The position numbers were made by a program, and so were the translations under genes. A stretch of 64,000 nucleotides of DNA from Glossina fuscipes (Eukaryota; Arthropoda; Insecta; Diptera; Glossinidae): positions 30,794,988 through 30,858,987 of the forward strand of contig NW_023998414.1 in NCBI RefSeq assembly GCF_014805625.2, written 5' to 3'. The notes beneath the pieces were generated by a model. The model saw only the letters and a program-made list of their open reading frames with translations. It ran no database searches and was not told the DNA's origin. Shown in pieces: positions 38,300 through 51,961 of the stretch. Each line of letters begins with the position of its first letter. The first letter of the stretch is position 1.

Positions 38300-39395
38300 T
38301 TACTCGGCTTAGACCGAATTTTTGCAATACCCACCACTCAGATTGATACTAATCCATCACTTAATTATTAATTCTTGTTTTTAAAATTAATATTTTTATT
38401 TTATAAATGCAATACCATCATATAGTTACTCATATTATAACTTTTCAACATTATGCCTTACATCCCAAGTAGTCGAAAAGATGGTCCGATCGGAACCATT
38501 TTCGGTACGACTTGTTTGCAGGCCAAAAATCGTCAGCGCACCAAACTTCATCAAAATATCTTAAAAATTGCGGGCTGTAGGTTACGTGAACATAAGAAAA
38601 CAACGCAGACAGGCAGAGAGGTGAGCTTAGCTCGATCCTCGCCTGTGTAATAAAAGGGTAGTGAATCCCATGTCTTTCACGCAAATTAACTTCCATCATA
38701 AATGGTGTAGGGTATAGGAAACGAAGCAATTTAATATTCCGCCCGAAATCCAAGGGTCACTTCCTTGATTTCAATAGATGACTTTCGCTTACTCAATTGC
38801 GACTATTTATGCCGCTCGTTAATTTATACGAATTTTACGGAGTATTCGTGATATTTGCATAGTTTCACAATTCTTATCAACTTGTGGATGTCTCTGAGAG
38901 AAATCGAATGAGAAATTTTTCTACTAATTGAAAATATATGGCATTTACGGAATGGGCTTTGGTTATTCGTCTAATATGTTTTTATTTCAATAGATAGGAT
39001 GACATGCTACAACGATGAACACTTTTCTTATTAGCTATGAATTGATTTTATGATTTTGGGAGTACAAGCGAAGAATTTACAATCATGTGTAAAGGGTCGT
39101 TTAAGCAATTCCGTTATTCATTACAATCGGAATGTATGGAATTGATACAATCAACGTTGCATTTTTTTTTAACCTTAACCGGACACTTAACACATCTGAT
39201 GTATGAAATATCTAGACTCTTGCACATTATAAATGAACTTAAGGCCGGCTTTGAACTTAACGTAACTAGAATAAACGGGAAAGCTGAATTACCGACACAC
39301 CTTGCTGGCTTGAGCAAAACGACACCTTTATGCATTTTTATTAATCACTTTCAATAACTTAATATCTCCATCCAGTGGTGAATATAATAAAACAA
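38300..39395. mobile_element. 1.1 kb element of the CCACCACT-ended family
   Basis: Left end CTCGGCTTAGACCGAATTTT then ATACCCACCACT (38328-38339). The right end complement reads TATATTCACCACTGG (39373-39387). The interior holds overlapping ORFs of 65-100 codons without a known domain. Confidence 0.5.
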
Positions 39396-42304
39396 TTCAT
39401 GTCAACTCAACAAAAAAAAATAAATAAATAAAAAATAAAAAAATAAAAAAAAATAAAAAAAAATAATGAAAACAAGTATATATCACTTCTCTTGCTAAGA
39501 AAATCTAAAATAACCAAAAGTCGGACGGTCACTTTAATTCTGTAATTAAAACTGTTTGCAAATGTTTATATTTATATATATTGTATATCTATGAAGAAGA
39601 ACTTATATTAATAGAATGTATAATAAATAAATTTTAAATATTTCAATTTTTAGCGAATTTAAAAAAAAAAAATAACTTTTTTTATATTTTTTCCATAAGT
39701 GTATTTTTATTATTTCTGAATTTTTCATTTTTTTTTTGTTTTTTTTGTTTTTATATATATATATATTATTAAAATAATTTTTTTACAATTTTTTTCTTCT
39801 TATTTTTTATTTTTGTATATAATATTTACATAATAGTTCTCTTTCTTATTTTTGTTTCTCTTTTTTTGCTTTTTTTTTTTACATTAAATGTTGGTTGGTT
39901 GACGTATTAAATACTCAAATATATTTATTATTATTATTATGTTGTTAGACTATTTTATTATTATATTTTTATATTATTATTATTATATTATAGTTATTAT
40001 TATTATTTTTTTTAAATACATAATAACATTATTTATGTTTAAACATTTAACAACATGGGATTTTTATTTGCAATTTCTTTACATAATTCATGATTCTGTT
40101 TAAATTTTATTTGAATTAATTTAATTTTAAATTTTTGAACACATTTATTCCAAACTTTATTATTTTTAAAAAACACATTCATTGTAGAAGGTTTTTTTCT
40201 TTGGTTTTTAATTTATAATAATTTGTCTTACTTAGTTATCCAGTCCAATTAGGGTTAATGGGCGGGTAGAGAATTTAAAGCAACTAAAATAAATAAATGA
40301 AAACGAAAAGAGAAAACAAATAAAAAATAAAAGCTGCAAGTGAATTAAATCATTAACCTTATAAAAAAGAGATAAAATAAAGAAAATAGTTTTCGAAATG
40401 CAGAAATATCCAAAAAAAAAAAAAAAAAAAAAACGTAAGGTTTTTTATAAATATGACGTGAAAGTAGGGGGCCGTAGTGTGAAACGTGAGTCATATTATT
40501 ATGTCTGATGTTTTATTCTAATAGAAGGAGAGAAAGAGAAAGGGAAAAAGCGAGGAGGGACGTCCAGACTCTTAAATGACTTTATAGATAGTCAATGCCT
40601 TGCCGAAAATAGTCAGCAAACAATGTAAACAACATAATATACATAAGTAGTGGTAGGACCATTTTACGAATATGGGCTAATAGGAGATATGGGCTTTTTG
40701 CATTTTTAACAAAGTCTCTCACAAAAACATCTCAACGGGGTAAACTTTAACATCATCACAAACTAATGCTTCTCTCAACAGATGTGATGCACAACTAATC
40801 TTCTTTTGGTTGTGTCAATGAATTGATCACCCTTGATATTGCAACATGGACATGAGACCACAAAATGACATTCGTTGGAGAGAATATGTATTTGAAATGG
40901 TATAAGACGCTATTAAAGGTCGCGGTTTTTTTAAAACGGTGTAAAAAGTTCCTCACCACGTACGATTTGTAAAACCTACCCCCACAATCACAATTAGATC
41001 CCATTTTAGAGTGCAATTTCAAAATGTGGGGTGGGCTCTATAACTTTTGCTCAGAGACCCTCGATCGCATATAGTAAGTGATGCTAGGATGCACAGGGGT
41101 GGATATGTATAGGCTGTGTTGGGTTTAAGCATAGGTATATCCAGGGCAAATGTTCCAAAGGTATAAAGGAAATTTGTCAACCAGTTAAGATCTTAACAGG
41201 ACTATGTTGCTTTTTCAGTGTTTTCACACATTCATCCTAGAGATGCGCATGGCGCACTATCTCGACTTTTCGGTTCTTTAATTGCACTGTCCGCGTTTGG
41301 AATAAGATACCAGCGGCGATCTTTCATTTCGCTCGAGACTCCCCACTTCTCTACCTATAGTCCTTCCTGGTCACCAGTGTGCCTACACATATCGAGGACA
41401 TCGCTTGAGTAGTTGGTCATGTAAGACGAATGTTGTCAATAAAAAGTAAAGATTTGCTAATACTAAGGCTGCTTAAACTAAGCCCTTAAGGATATAAATT
41501 AATTTGGAAAGTACATACGGCCTAAGAATATAATAGGTGTACTAATTAATTCTCCGTAATGAGAAATTGTTCCCTTCTTAAAGTGTCATTTTTTCCGAAA
41601 TTTATAGCTTAGATAGGAATGCTTCTACGATATAAGTTTACAAGGTGCAGTCCAGTGCATATCAAAGTGCAAAGAGATGTATGCCATTTACAGCGTTGCA
41701 TTTTATTCTGTTTTACATTGGATTAAATTGAAAAAATATACAGCCGCAGATATGGAAAATATTAAGTTGGTTTGGATTGACAGTCTGGTCTTGAAAACGG
41801 TAAAAACTGGGATACGTGTATCCATCTCCAGCAAAAGGAACCCAGGAATTGAGTTCAAACTTGGGCTGGGAGGATCCCCCGCTTATTCTCTGGATCTATC
41901 ATTTCTAATCACCTATTACTCAAACCGATGCAGTCATATTTAGCAGATTATAGGATCTGCAAATTCGAATGCGTTTGAAAATGGGGCGATAAGTTTTCAT
42001 TCTCAAAACCATGAATTTTGTACTACGGGGGCATCCGCAAGCTACACGATAAGAGTCAAAAAATCATAGCGATAATATTTCGGTGAATGTTTCGATTTCG
42101 AATTTTGTCAACAATTATACAGAATTTATTAATACACCTATTACATATTCCCAGATTCCTTGAACAGAATAATATGCTTTAGCAAGTCAAAAATCGTTCA
42201 GTTAGTCTTAGCGATTTGTTAAGTCTTAAATGCTAGATGTTATAACTCTTTAGTAGAATAAATTCATGTTGCTATTGAACTTGATTCGGTTCCACCTGAC
42301 AATA
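39396..42304. other. Low-complexity and unassigned sequence
   Basis: A-rich runs at 39410-39465, T/ATT-rich sequence at 39660-40030, an A-run at 40412-40432, then about 1.8 kb of normal complexity (40440-42300) with ORFs of under 90 codons that I do not recognise. It probably includes old repeats. Confidence 0.5.
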
Positions 42305-42870
42305 TTCTTATACCTTATACCACTTGTGGCACAAAGGTACATTAAGTTTGTGCGGACACCGAGAAGGACTTGAGATAAACCCACAGTTTACTGCACCGTT
42401 GGTCTATCTTATTTCGTCATGTTCTATTTTTAAGACATTTCAGTGAAATTTTATACACTTACGTGTTTTGGCCCAAGGACGAACGCTTTCAGAAATTGTT
42501 CGGATTGACTTACTTATTCAACCGCTTCTCAGATATTTTGTAAAGTTGTTATATCAATAGTTGGGAGCTAGTGTAAGGTACTTAAAAGCGCGTCATGGCC
42601 CACTATAGTCTTTTTATTTGCTTTGATTCATTTACAACAGAAATAACTTTTACTGACTATGAGAAGAATTATTTGCAATTGGGACGAGGTTTCTCGAGTA
42701 AACGGATAGGAATCGCATGATTATACATAACAGTGCAAGTGCCTGATGGCAGACAGTTTTGATCTTTATTGCAACGAAAGAGAGATTCGTGCTGCCTTTT
42801 GTAAAATTTACAGAAATATTTTTCACGGATTTTGTCGCACCGACAATTAATAACTTATTCATTTCTATGA
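42305..42870 (+). repeat. Copy of dispersed repeat family 2
   Basis: The order of blocks is TATACCTTATACCACTTGTG, GTACATTAAGTTTGTGCGG, ACCGAGAAGGACTTGA, TTTTGGCCCAAGGACGAACG, TTCGGATTGACTTAC and CCCACTATAGTC. Related blocks occur at 47735-48130 (TTTTGGTCCAAGGA, ACTCACTATAATG) and 50490-50900 (GTACATTAAGTTTGTGCGG, CCCATTATAGTGC). Non-coding. Confidence 0.65.
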
Positions 42871-44790
42871 AAGACTCCGCGCAGTATGAATATAAAGATA
42901 CTTCTTCTAATATTTAATTTATGGAAGCTAATGAAGAATACCTGAGCTTTAGTTTCAGTATTTATAGCCATTATATTGTGACATGTAGTAGTGGGGAAGT
43001 TTAACGGACGGAAATGGAAGAAGGTCAGAAAAGATAAACATTGCGCCGGGTACCTGGAACTGACAATGGGTCTATTCTGAAATCGTTTTGTAAAAGTTTA
43101 ACTGGTTGATTCTTTAAATAAGAGAAATTGTCTTCGAAGGGCACATGGGCATATTGCTGACCTTAAGCTCCTATGAATTGGCAAATTGAAGAAGCCATTT
43201 TCAAGACCATATCTGCACGTGCGAGCTACGAATGTTTAATATTTACTCCAAGGATGGAATCAAGTCCTAGCCAAGTCCTTGTCTGCAGGACTTGAATTCA
43301 TCTGCTCAAGTTAACAGTGTCCTAGAGGCGCTGCAATCTCTTAGGTATATTCTGAAAGCTATAAAAGGTTATCCTTGTCTTATGCCACTAAAGTAAAAAT
43401 AGAATTAATAAAATATTATCTAAAGTCTTGTATTTGCAAATGTTTGTAAGATTAGGAAGAAAAGCCAAAATCAAAGTGATAATAATAATAATAATAATAA
43501 TGTAAAGAATAATAACAATGTAATTATTTGAAAAGTTAACTTGAGTTATAGGAAAGGATTCTCAGTCGCTTCTTTCTACGTAATGTTCAATGTTTAGATT
43601 GGTTTAGATTTTGGATTTTTTCTTACTTTCTCTGTAACTTAAGCGAGAAATTGAAATTAATTCGTTATAATTTGCAAATTTATGCCTAAGAAGAGGCGAA
43701 TTTAATGTTTACTAGTTTGCAACATCTTTTTTTTTTTCGTATTTTTCAGGGACGGAAATCTGCAAAAAAAAAAAACGAAAAAAAAAGAAAAGAAGAAGCG
43801 ATTCATATGGAAGAAAATTGTCTTTGCATTTATTAAAACCTTAAGGGTGTGATTAGAAAACGCTACTTGAAACGGATAAGCTCGTCGATCATAGACATAT
43901 GCTTGCTACGGGCCGAATGTTTGCTTTCCTTTTTTCTTCTGATACAATATTTTTGCAAACAAATTTTGAATCGATATATACTTACTGCTTAGGTTGCAAC
44001 TAATTGAAATCGGATGAGTTTTCTTTTTTTTTTTGTTTGTTTTTTTTTTACAAAGTTATATGGATATTTCCAATGGGCGAACAATGTCCATATGAATATT
44101 TGGTCTGAACACATATGTAATTTTCAATTTGCTTTTCATCTAGTTTTTGGGAAAATAATAATGCTAACAACTAGCGTAAGCTTTTATCAAACTTCTTATG
44201 TCCTAATATATGTTTGCATTACTATTATATCCCAGGCCGTTGGGAAAGTTATGGACCTGGCTAGTTAATTTTGATGCTTTGGCTTTGATTAAATTTCTAC
44301 TTTCCTATGGACCTTTTAGTGCGTTCTTATTATTGCCACAATTTGAATAAGTAAATTATTACGGTGCGGTAATTGCGGAGACCGGTAGAGTTTGAATTTA
44401 TTCCAATATTTCGACTAATCAATCACTAGTCTTGGGATCGCTTATTTATACCTATGGGTATTGTAAGTGATTGAATAAAATATTGTTGTGTCTCTTAATT
44501 GCAATGACGGAGAGACTGAAATCATTTAATAATAAACTAAATATTTTTATGCAATTCTCTCATCTTCGTAAAATGAAATCGATGCAAAATTGTTGAAACT
44601 AAATTGCAGTATCATTAAAGAAGAAGAAGAAAATTGAACAAAATTGTTCTAGAGTGTTAACTTTTTTCTTTTTTTTCTTTGCTTTGGAAAAATAATTAAT
44701 TTACGTAGGTAGCATTTAAAATGAAATAACAAACAAAGAAAAAAAAAAAAAAAACAAAAGGAAAAAGAAAAAATCAAATTGTATAAGATA
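42871..44790. other. No gene seen
   Basis: Normal-complexity AT-rich sequence to about 43480, an ATA repeat at 43480-43501, then T/A-rich sequence. No recognisable coding or RNA gene. Confidence 0.5.
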
Positions 44791-44819
44791 TTGTGTGCGT
44801 GGACGGTTCTCAGAAGCTT
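44791..44819 (-). other. Conserved downstream block of Shaker cassette B
   Basis: Shares TGTGTGCGTGGACGGT and AAGCTT with 28168-28196. It lies downstream of the third small exon of cassette B, in the same order as in cassette A. Unknown function. Confidence 0.45.
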
Positions 44820-44877
44820 AATTTGTTTTTACACATATTGTTTAAAGGATTAGAAGATGTAGTTGCTTTTTGATTAC

Positions 44878-44914
<37 letters not shown>

Positions 44915-47604
44915 TATTCTTTAACTTAATTATTATCATATTTTTAAGAACATTATTTCGTTCCTCTTTATTTACAATTTTCTTGTTTTTTAACGTGTTC
45001 CTTTTTCTTAATGTATATCTTTTTTTTAGATCATTTGTTTTATATAATAATGCAACTTAGCAAAGGCAAATTGCATTTTATTCAGTCATTAATTTACTTG
45101 CATTTCATCGAAATCATATAATAATAATCAAATAATTAAAAAAAAAAAAAAAAAAAATTAAAAAAGCTAACACTCACTCTAAAAGGCGAAAACATTATCA
45201 TTATATATATAAATGGAATCGTAATTAATTGATTTGTTTATGTATTTTTTTTTTTTTTTTTGTTTTCTTCTTCTTGGTTTTCCTATTTTGTCAAAATTTC
45301 ATAAGAGCGTTTTCTAGATGATATTTAATTTTAAATAATGTATATATTTTTATTTATTTCATGCAACTAACTTGATGTCAGTGAGTATGTTTGTGTATGC
45401 TTTTAATTTTTATTATGCCTACATATGTATGTTGTTTTTATTTATTTATTTAATTCATTTTTGTTTATTTGCATTTTGTTAAGATTTGTACTTTATTTGA
45501 TCAGTTATTCGGGGGCGTTTTATAAGCAGAAAAGTATGTTTTTTTCTTCTTCTTAAGTTTTGCTTTATTTTATGTACATTCAAGTGTTCTAGTGTTTAGT
45601 AATAGTTTGAATAAATAAATACCTAGATGGGTGGGTAAGTGGTTTATTGGATTTGGCGGGTTCAAAATATTACAGACATCGTATATTTCCATTGAAGCTA
45701 GTCTTAGCCTTCGATAAAGGGCTTTCTCATCTAAACTCAACTAATTTATTAAACGTTTCCCTATATAATATATATCATAATTGAATATAAAGGTTCATAT
45801 AGCAGGTGATGTATGAATGACATATAGCACAAAGTATGCTAAATAATCGGCGACTATTCAAGGTTTACTATCACATTTGTAAGGTTTTGCGATAGAAATG
45901 ATTGTTGATAGATCACATTTGGATACCTTGAAGTATAGACTCGAAAAGAACGTTATTAAAGTTATTTCATGCATTCATTAAACATGTTAAACATATAATC
46001 AATTATAAATTATTTCAAAACTATTCATTAAAAATATATCCATTATTTTTCATGAAATGAGCAGAAGATTGCAAAAAATGAAAGCTTAGTCGGAGATCTA
46101 ATCATGTTCAGAATAAAACGCACAATGTAAAATCCTATAAAAACTATTCATGCATTTCTAATCTCTAATGGGAAGCAGGTATCACGCTCGAGAACTTGAG
46201 ACTTGTGAAACAATATCCTTTACTGACTCACAACGGCCGCTAAGAACTCTTGATAAAGTCAATTAGTCAATTAACAATTGTATGATCCTGACCGAATGAA
46301 TTCCTAATATTTCAACATTCGAAACAAAAATGATTTGCAAATATCCACAATATCATCGCCCGCGCAGTACGATTGATAATTAATTGTAAAAGTTCAAAGC
46401 TCAAAAGGATATATCATATTGGCAACCGGTATTAATCCGAGGTAGAGCTAGAGAAATGCAAATCATTGGTTGTGGTAGCATCTCTTATAGACCAAACAAT
46501 AGATGAAGACAGTGATACGAAAAGCTTACATTGTCTACAATGAATTCTTCATATACCGCGCATCTCTTATGCACACCTGAAAGGAATTTTCAAAGATCGT
46601 GAAAAAAAAGCAAATATTTTAGGAAAGTACGAAAAGAAAACAAGCAATTGCATGCCTCTAAATTCGTCCGATCTATATTGACAGTTTCGTTAAAGCATAT
46701 TGATTGGTCGTTCTCTAGCTTTCAGACTCACCAAAACTTTTGTGTAGCGTCATTTTTTGGTTCGATACTTTCAGGCCGCTTCGTGTGGTTGTATGCACTC
46801 TTTATTAAAACTTTCAAGAATGTGTTATACCTTATTATCTTGGTGCAATACTCGTCTTACGGAAGCAAGAGCAAAATCAAAGTTGATGAGAAAAATTAGT
46901 GTCGCATACGATAGCCACGATCAACGAATTGTTAGTAAAACCCGAACATATTGTTCTGAAAGCTAGATTTTTTAATAAAAATAGTTTATAAAAGCGCTAT
47001 CTATTTTCGGAAGTAATAAAAAAGCAAATAAATATTTTTCATACTTTACTCGACCGGATGATAAAATAAAGGCACCTAATGACGGGAAAGTTTACCGAAA
47101 CGATTCAAAACAATTCCAGTGGGAATATATGAGATCCTGTGTATAAGAGATTGTATTGAAGAAACTAGACTAGGAAATCTAACGAGGCTTGAGGAATGAG
47201 CGCTGAGAAAGACTTCCGTACAGAATATCATATCTTTTACTTGTTTTGAAGATTCGTAAGCAAAAGTTATGCTGAAGGCGGAAGAGATGAATTGTGATTT
47301 TAGAGAACAAAAGTCGAAAAGAAAAAAAAATTTGAAAAATAATCTTAAAAATAAAGTCTACACTGTTGTCAATTTTCGAGCAAATGGTAGGGCGGCGTAT
47401 CTAATCCAAGTCATTTTAGGAAACACACATACAAAGTAAAAGAAATTTGATGTAGTAACTTGTGCAGCAGATTATCATAATAACATGTAATGTTGGTCAA
47501 CATAACAACTTCAGATCTTTGGATTTAATTATATACTTCTTTGCTACTCTCTTGATTCTCGTAATCACTGATCAAAAAGTTATCCGAAAAATTAGAATTA
47601 TTTC

Positions 47605-47637
<33 letters not shown>

Positions 47638-47734
47638 GCTTGCGAATGTGGAAACTCGTACTAAAGTAATGAGAGAGAGAGAGAGAGAACCATTTTTTTT
47701 ATTATACCGATCCGATTTGAAATCACTTTCCGAT
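44820..47734. other. T-rich block, then unassigned sequence
   Basis: A T-run of about 33 at 44879-44912, an A-run at 45139-45157 and T-rich sequence to 45560. From 45600 to 47600 complexity is normal, with no recognised gene. A TA tract is at 47606-47637 and GA at 47671-47688. Confidence 0.5.
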
Positions 47735-48130
47735 TTGATCTATGCTTGTATGTCTGTCCGCCTATCTCGCATGTATTCTTGTGTTCAATAATCTTACAGG
47801 TCACAACTTGTGAAATATTTTAATGAAATTCGATATGTCGAGATGTTTTGGTCCAAGGAGTTGCACTATCGAAAATGATTCGGACCGGAACATTTTTTCG
47901 ATCACTTCCCACGCGACATATTAGTTTGAAAAGTTATTTATTATACGAATAACTACAGTGTCATCGAGAGTATTTAATAAGCGGACCGTAACTCACTATA
48001 ATGTTTTTAATTTGCGATAGCTTTTTTCGCTGCACCTAGTCTTTCCTGGAAGAAGGTAACGTGGTCTGATTCGATTACAAAAGGATATTGTCTGCGATAG
48101 AAATAAAAAAATTTAACAACGTATGAAAAC
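47735..48130 (+). repeat. Copy of dispersed repeat family 2
   Basis: GTATGTCTGTCCGCC, AATGAAATTCGATATG, TTTTGGTCCAAGGAGTTGCA, AAAATGATTCGGACCGGAAC and ACTCACTATAATG follow the same order as in the copy at 42305. Confidence 0.6.
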
Positions 48131-50489
48131 ACTGCAGTTTTCGTGTGTATGAGGATAAACCATTTCTACTCTGTAAAAACTTTCACATGTGTTCGTTTGA
48201 TTTCGGATGTTATGAACGAGATATTAAAATTCTCGTTAATGAATTATTTGCCTATTTGAGTAGTAAAGCTTAAACAGCTTAAGTTAGATATATTGAAAGA
48301 AAATATTAATCGAATATATTTTATAAATTTGTATATTGACAGGTTGCGAACGGAATCTCCAAACCTTGGACAATGAATTGATATAATGACTTATCTAATT
48401 AAGTATTCGAATTTAGATAAGCAGGAAAAGATTGAATAAAAGAAAAATCATTGAATGTGTACGCACTTGCGCACATTTGAACATTTGAAGATTTATTCTA
48501 TTTTCAAAATTATCGAAAACATTTTATTGTAATTGAAGAATGAAGATAGGAAAACGTAAAAGTGATAACTCCCTTTTTGGGGCCGTGTCGTGAAGAAAAG
48601 ATTTAACTGTTAACTTTTCTTTATCCCTTATTGAAGTCTTTTTCATATTTAGTTTAAGTAAAAGAATTGCTATCTGATGTAATTGTCATGTTATTGTGGA
48701 GTTTAGAAAATTTGTTAACGAATCGCGGTTAATCGATGACATTTTCTATGGGTTTAGTTTTTATTAATTTTTTTATTTTGTTATTTTTATTTTGATTTTT
48801 GATTTTTTTTGTTTTTTTTTTCCTTTCATTTTCTTTTTTGGAAAAAACATTTAATGAATGAATGAATGAATGAATGAATGAATGAATGAATGATTATAAG
48901 GCTACCACTAATAACAGGTCTGTAAAGGATATTTAAGAGGTTTATGAAAAACTTATATACTTTATCATAACAATTTATGAGGTATGTGTATATACAAAAA
49001 CAATTGGTATTGCGAATGTATTGTATGCGTGAATTATATTAAATGCAAATACAAGTTTTTACCGTCTGATTGCGTTTTGAATATGAATGAATTGAATGAG
49101 TTTCTTACAAATGATTTGACTAATGGCTACGATAATGATTTTCAGGCTTTTTTTTTTTTTCTCTTTTGTTTTTTACAATTTTTTACATTTAATACATTTT
49201 ATCATCGTTATTATTATCATTATATCAACATTACGGTTAATTACTAAATTAAAATTAAATTTAAATTAAACTTCTTTCTTTAAATACAATTTATCTAAAC
49301 TGTTTTCTTTTTATCTGTTGTTTTTTTTTTGTTTTTTTTTTTTTGTTTTTCTGTTTCTTGGTAGGTTTAACGTTCCTTTTTATTGACGGCAGTATTTTAT
49401 AAATATTTCTTTTTAATATTTATATAATTGTTTTATTTATATTTTTATTATTTATGTGACATGTGTATGCTGTTGTTACTGTTATTTGTATTGTTGTTAT
49501 TGTATTATTGTGTTGTAGTAGTTCCTATCCTTTTCTTAAACGTTTTTCAAAGGAAAACTTTTTGAATTTACATTTCATATTTTTATTTTACTTTATTTCA
49601 AAAAAAAAGTAAAAAAAAAAAAAAAAAAAATTAATAAAAATAATATGCTTTCCTTCTTCTTATGAATCTTTCTAATTAGGTTTTAGTTAGTTTCATTTTC
49701 CGTTGTCACATTAATGTAAAGATTTCCTTTTGCCTTTCTCTTTATCCTATCTTTCTTTCAATCTCTATTCGGAATTGTTTTTATTTTTTTTTTGTTTTTG
49801 AGTTTTTTAATTCCCCTTACGCAAGATACCTTCTTCTTTTCTTATAGTGTTGAAAGATTTAGAGCGTAGCTAAAATATGAAAACTATTTGTTTTTTGCTT
49901 ACTTGGGTTTTTTTTCGTGTATTTTCTTGGTTCTTTCTTATCATTTGTAGACGGACGTAGGTAATAATTCAAGTTTTTCAAGTTTTGGCGATACCTCTTT
50001 CTAAAAAGAATTTTGTATTATATTTACGACGAATTCTTGGAAACAATGCTTTGCGCTTTTTGAACAATTCAAAAGAAGACTTGAACAATTGAATTTCTCT
50101 GAAATTCTTCATATACTTCAGAAGAATTCAAAGTAAAGTTTTAAGATTTCCATTAGTGTCATAATTAGTTTATGTTTTTTAGACGTAGTAAGTCAAAAAA
50201 CTACATAAATATCATTCTTCTTATACTTGGGTGAGATTTTTTTCAGCCATCTCTTACTTATCCTTTTACATTCTACTGTCATGTTTGAAGAATATTTAGA
50301 GCTCTTTAATCGATTTTAGCGTCTGTTTTGAGATACTTGTTGAAGATTGGTGATAGATAACCCAGAAAATTTGTTTTTTCATTTATTGATAACAATTTGA
50401 ATGCACAATGAATGCAATTTTTCAAAAATTTATTTTGGAATGAGTTTAAATACTTCAAGAATGTTTGTAAAGAAATTTTGTAAGAAATT
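48131..50489. other. T-rich low-complexity sequence with (AATG)n
   Basis: (AATG)n tetranucleotide array of about ten units at 48852-48893, T-runs at 48800-48830, 49150-49160 and 49320-49350, and an A-run at 49612-49630. No gene recognised. Confidence 0.55.
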
Positions 50490-50900
50490 TTATACCCTAT
50501 ACCGCTTGTGATACACTGGTACATTAAGTTTGTGCGGATGTATGCAATACCGAGAATGACTTCATATACATCCATCTTTCATTATCTCGATCGATTCAGA
50601 ATTACTTTTTCAATCAATCAAAATATGTTCGCCGTCCGTTCGATCGACCATCTATCACCATTGTGATCTATGTCCCATTATAGTGCTTTTTACTTTTTTA
50701 AAAATAATTTTATATGAAATTCATCGGGCATAAAAGGCACATTTCGAATAAATCAGATATTAATTAGGAATTGAAGAGAGGTTCGTAAAGTGCTTTATAT
50801 GTCATTTGGTAAAAATGATTAAGTATCCAATTTTATAATAGTGACCCAATTGCACATAATCTAAAATTTCTTTTTATGTATAATCGCCTTCGAAAATTGG
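50490..50900 (+). repeat. Copy of dispersed repeat family 2
   Basis: TATACCCTATACCGCTTGTG, GGTACATTAAGTTTGTGCGG, CGATCGATTCAGAATTAC and TGTCCCATTATAGTGC. This is the best-preserved start of the family in the window. Confidence 0.65.
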
Positions 50901-51120
50901 CGCCATCCTGTTTAGTCGGTAGTATTAATAATTATCGAGAGAAATTTTGGAATTGCTCCGTTATGGGCCGTAGCTTGCTCAAAAGTAAAAAAAAACATTA
51001 TTTGTTTTTAAGCATTGCATGCTTGTTTGCTGCTCTGGGTGTGCCTATATAGATCAATCAAGCTTATTTCGAGCTGTATCTGTGGATTAATAAAAGTAAA
51101 AATTTAGTTTTTAACCTTCT

Positions 51121-51925
51121 TTTTTTATACCCGTCACAGAAGGATGTCATTTTGTTGAAACGTTTGCAATGACCAGAAGGAAGATTTAGAGTTCCCATAA
51201 AATACTTTATACATATATACATATATGCACTCTTGATCAGAATCAAATTCTTCATCACGTGGAAAAAAACAAACTATGGACTTTCGATTTGGCAGCGACA
51301 TTGAAAGTTCTTGTACGTAGGTTGGTATTAAAAATAGGCCAAATCGGTCAAAGAACATTGCACTCTACAGAGAGTATCTCTGTTTTTCAAAAGCACTAAA
51401 AAAATTGCTCATCGCTCAGAAACTGCAGTACATAAATCGTCAAAAATTCGGTCATAATTTAATTTTTTTCTTCAAAAACCATATAAAACTTATGAATTCG
51501 TGGTCAGTGTCAATTTCAGAATACACCTAAGCATGTCCGGCCGTTCATCTATTCAACTCTCTGACTGGCGCAATAGTATTGTATCTGTGACAAACATTCT
51601 TACGTTCGCAAAAACGAAGACATCGCCTACTAATTTGCAAAATAATTTAAAAATATGACTCAAATCGGTCAAAAGACACGCCAACAACGTCCACACATTT
51701 ACGCAACAAAAGCTGCGAAAACTTTTGCTTTCCGTATTTGTTGCTTGTTACTCATACATACAGTAAAACACATACACTATATAAATTTCTGCTTTTATTC
51801 TCAAAATAGAAAAAAATCAACTGCGCTCAACCAACGTTACGGAATATGAAAATTGAGTTTACATCCCTTTTTTTACGTCTTTTTTACTGATACTGATGAT
51901 GGGTATAAAAGATTCGGTCATGATC
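51121..51925 (+). mobile_element. 0.8 kb element of repeat family 1 with inverted ends
   Basis: The left end TTTTATACCCGTCACAGAAG is followed by the family 1 blocks (GTTTGCAATGACCAGAAGG, GCACTCTTGATCAGAATCAA). The right end, reverse-complemented, reads ACCGAATCTTTTATACCCAT. The ORFs inside (51064-51358 -, 51655-51849 +) have no recognisable domain. Confidence 0.6.
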
Positions 51926-51926
51926 G

Positions 51927-51961
<35 letters not shown>

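Noticed and set aside
46648..46966. Two overlapping ORFs (83 and 69 codons)
   Set aside because: Two frames open over the same bases, no domain recognised; probably chance in an old repeat.
48852..48893. Regularly spaced repeat as a CRISPR-like array
   Set aside because: It is a pure AATG tetranucleotide microsatellite without spacers, in a eukaryotic genome.
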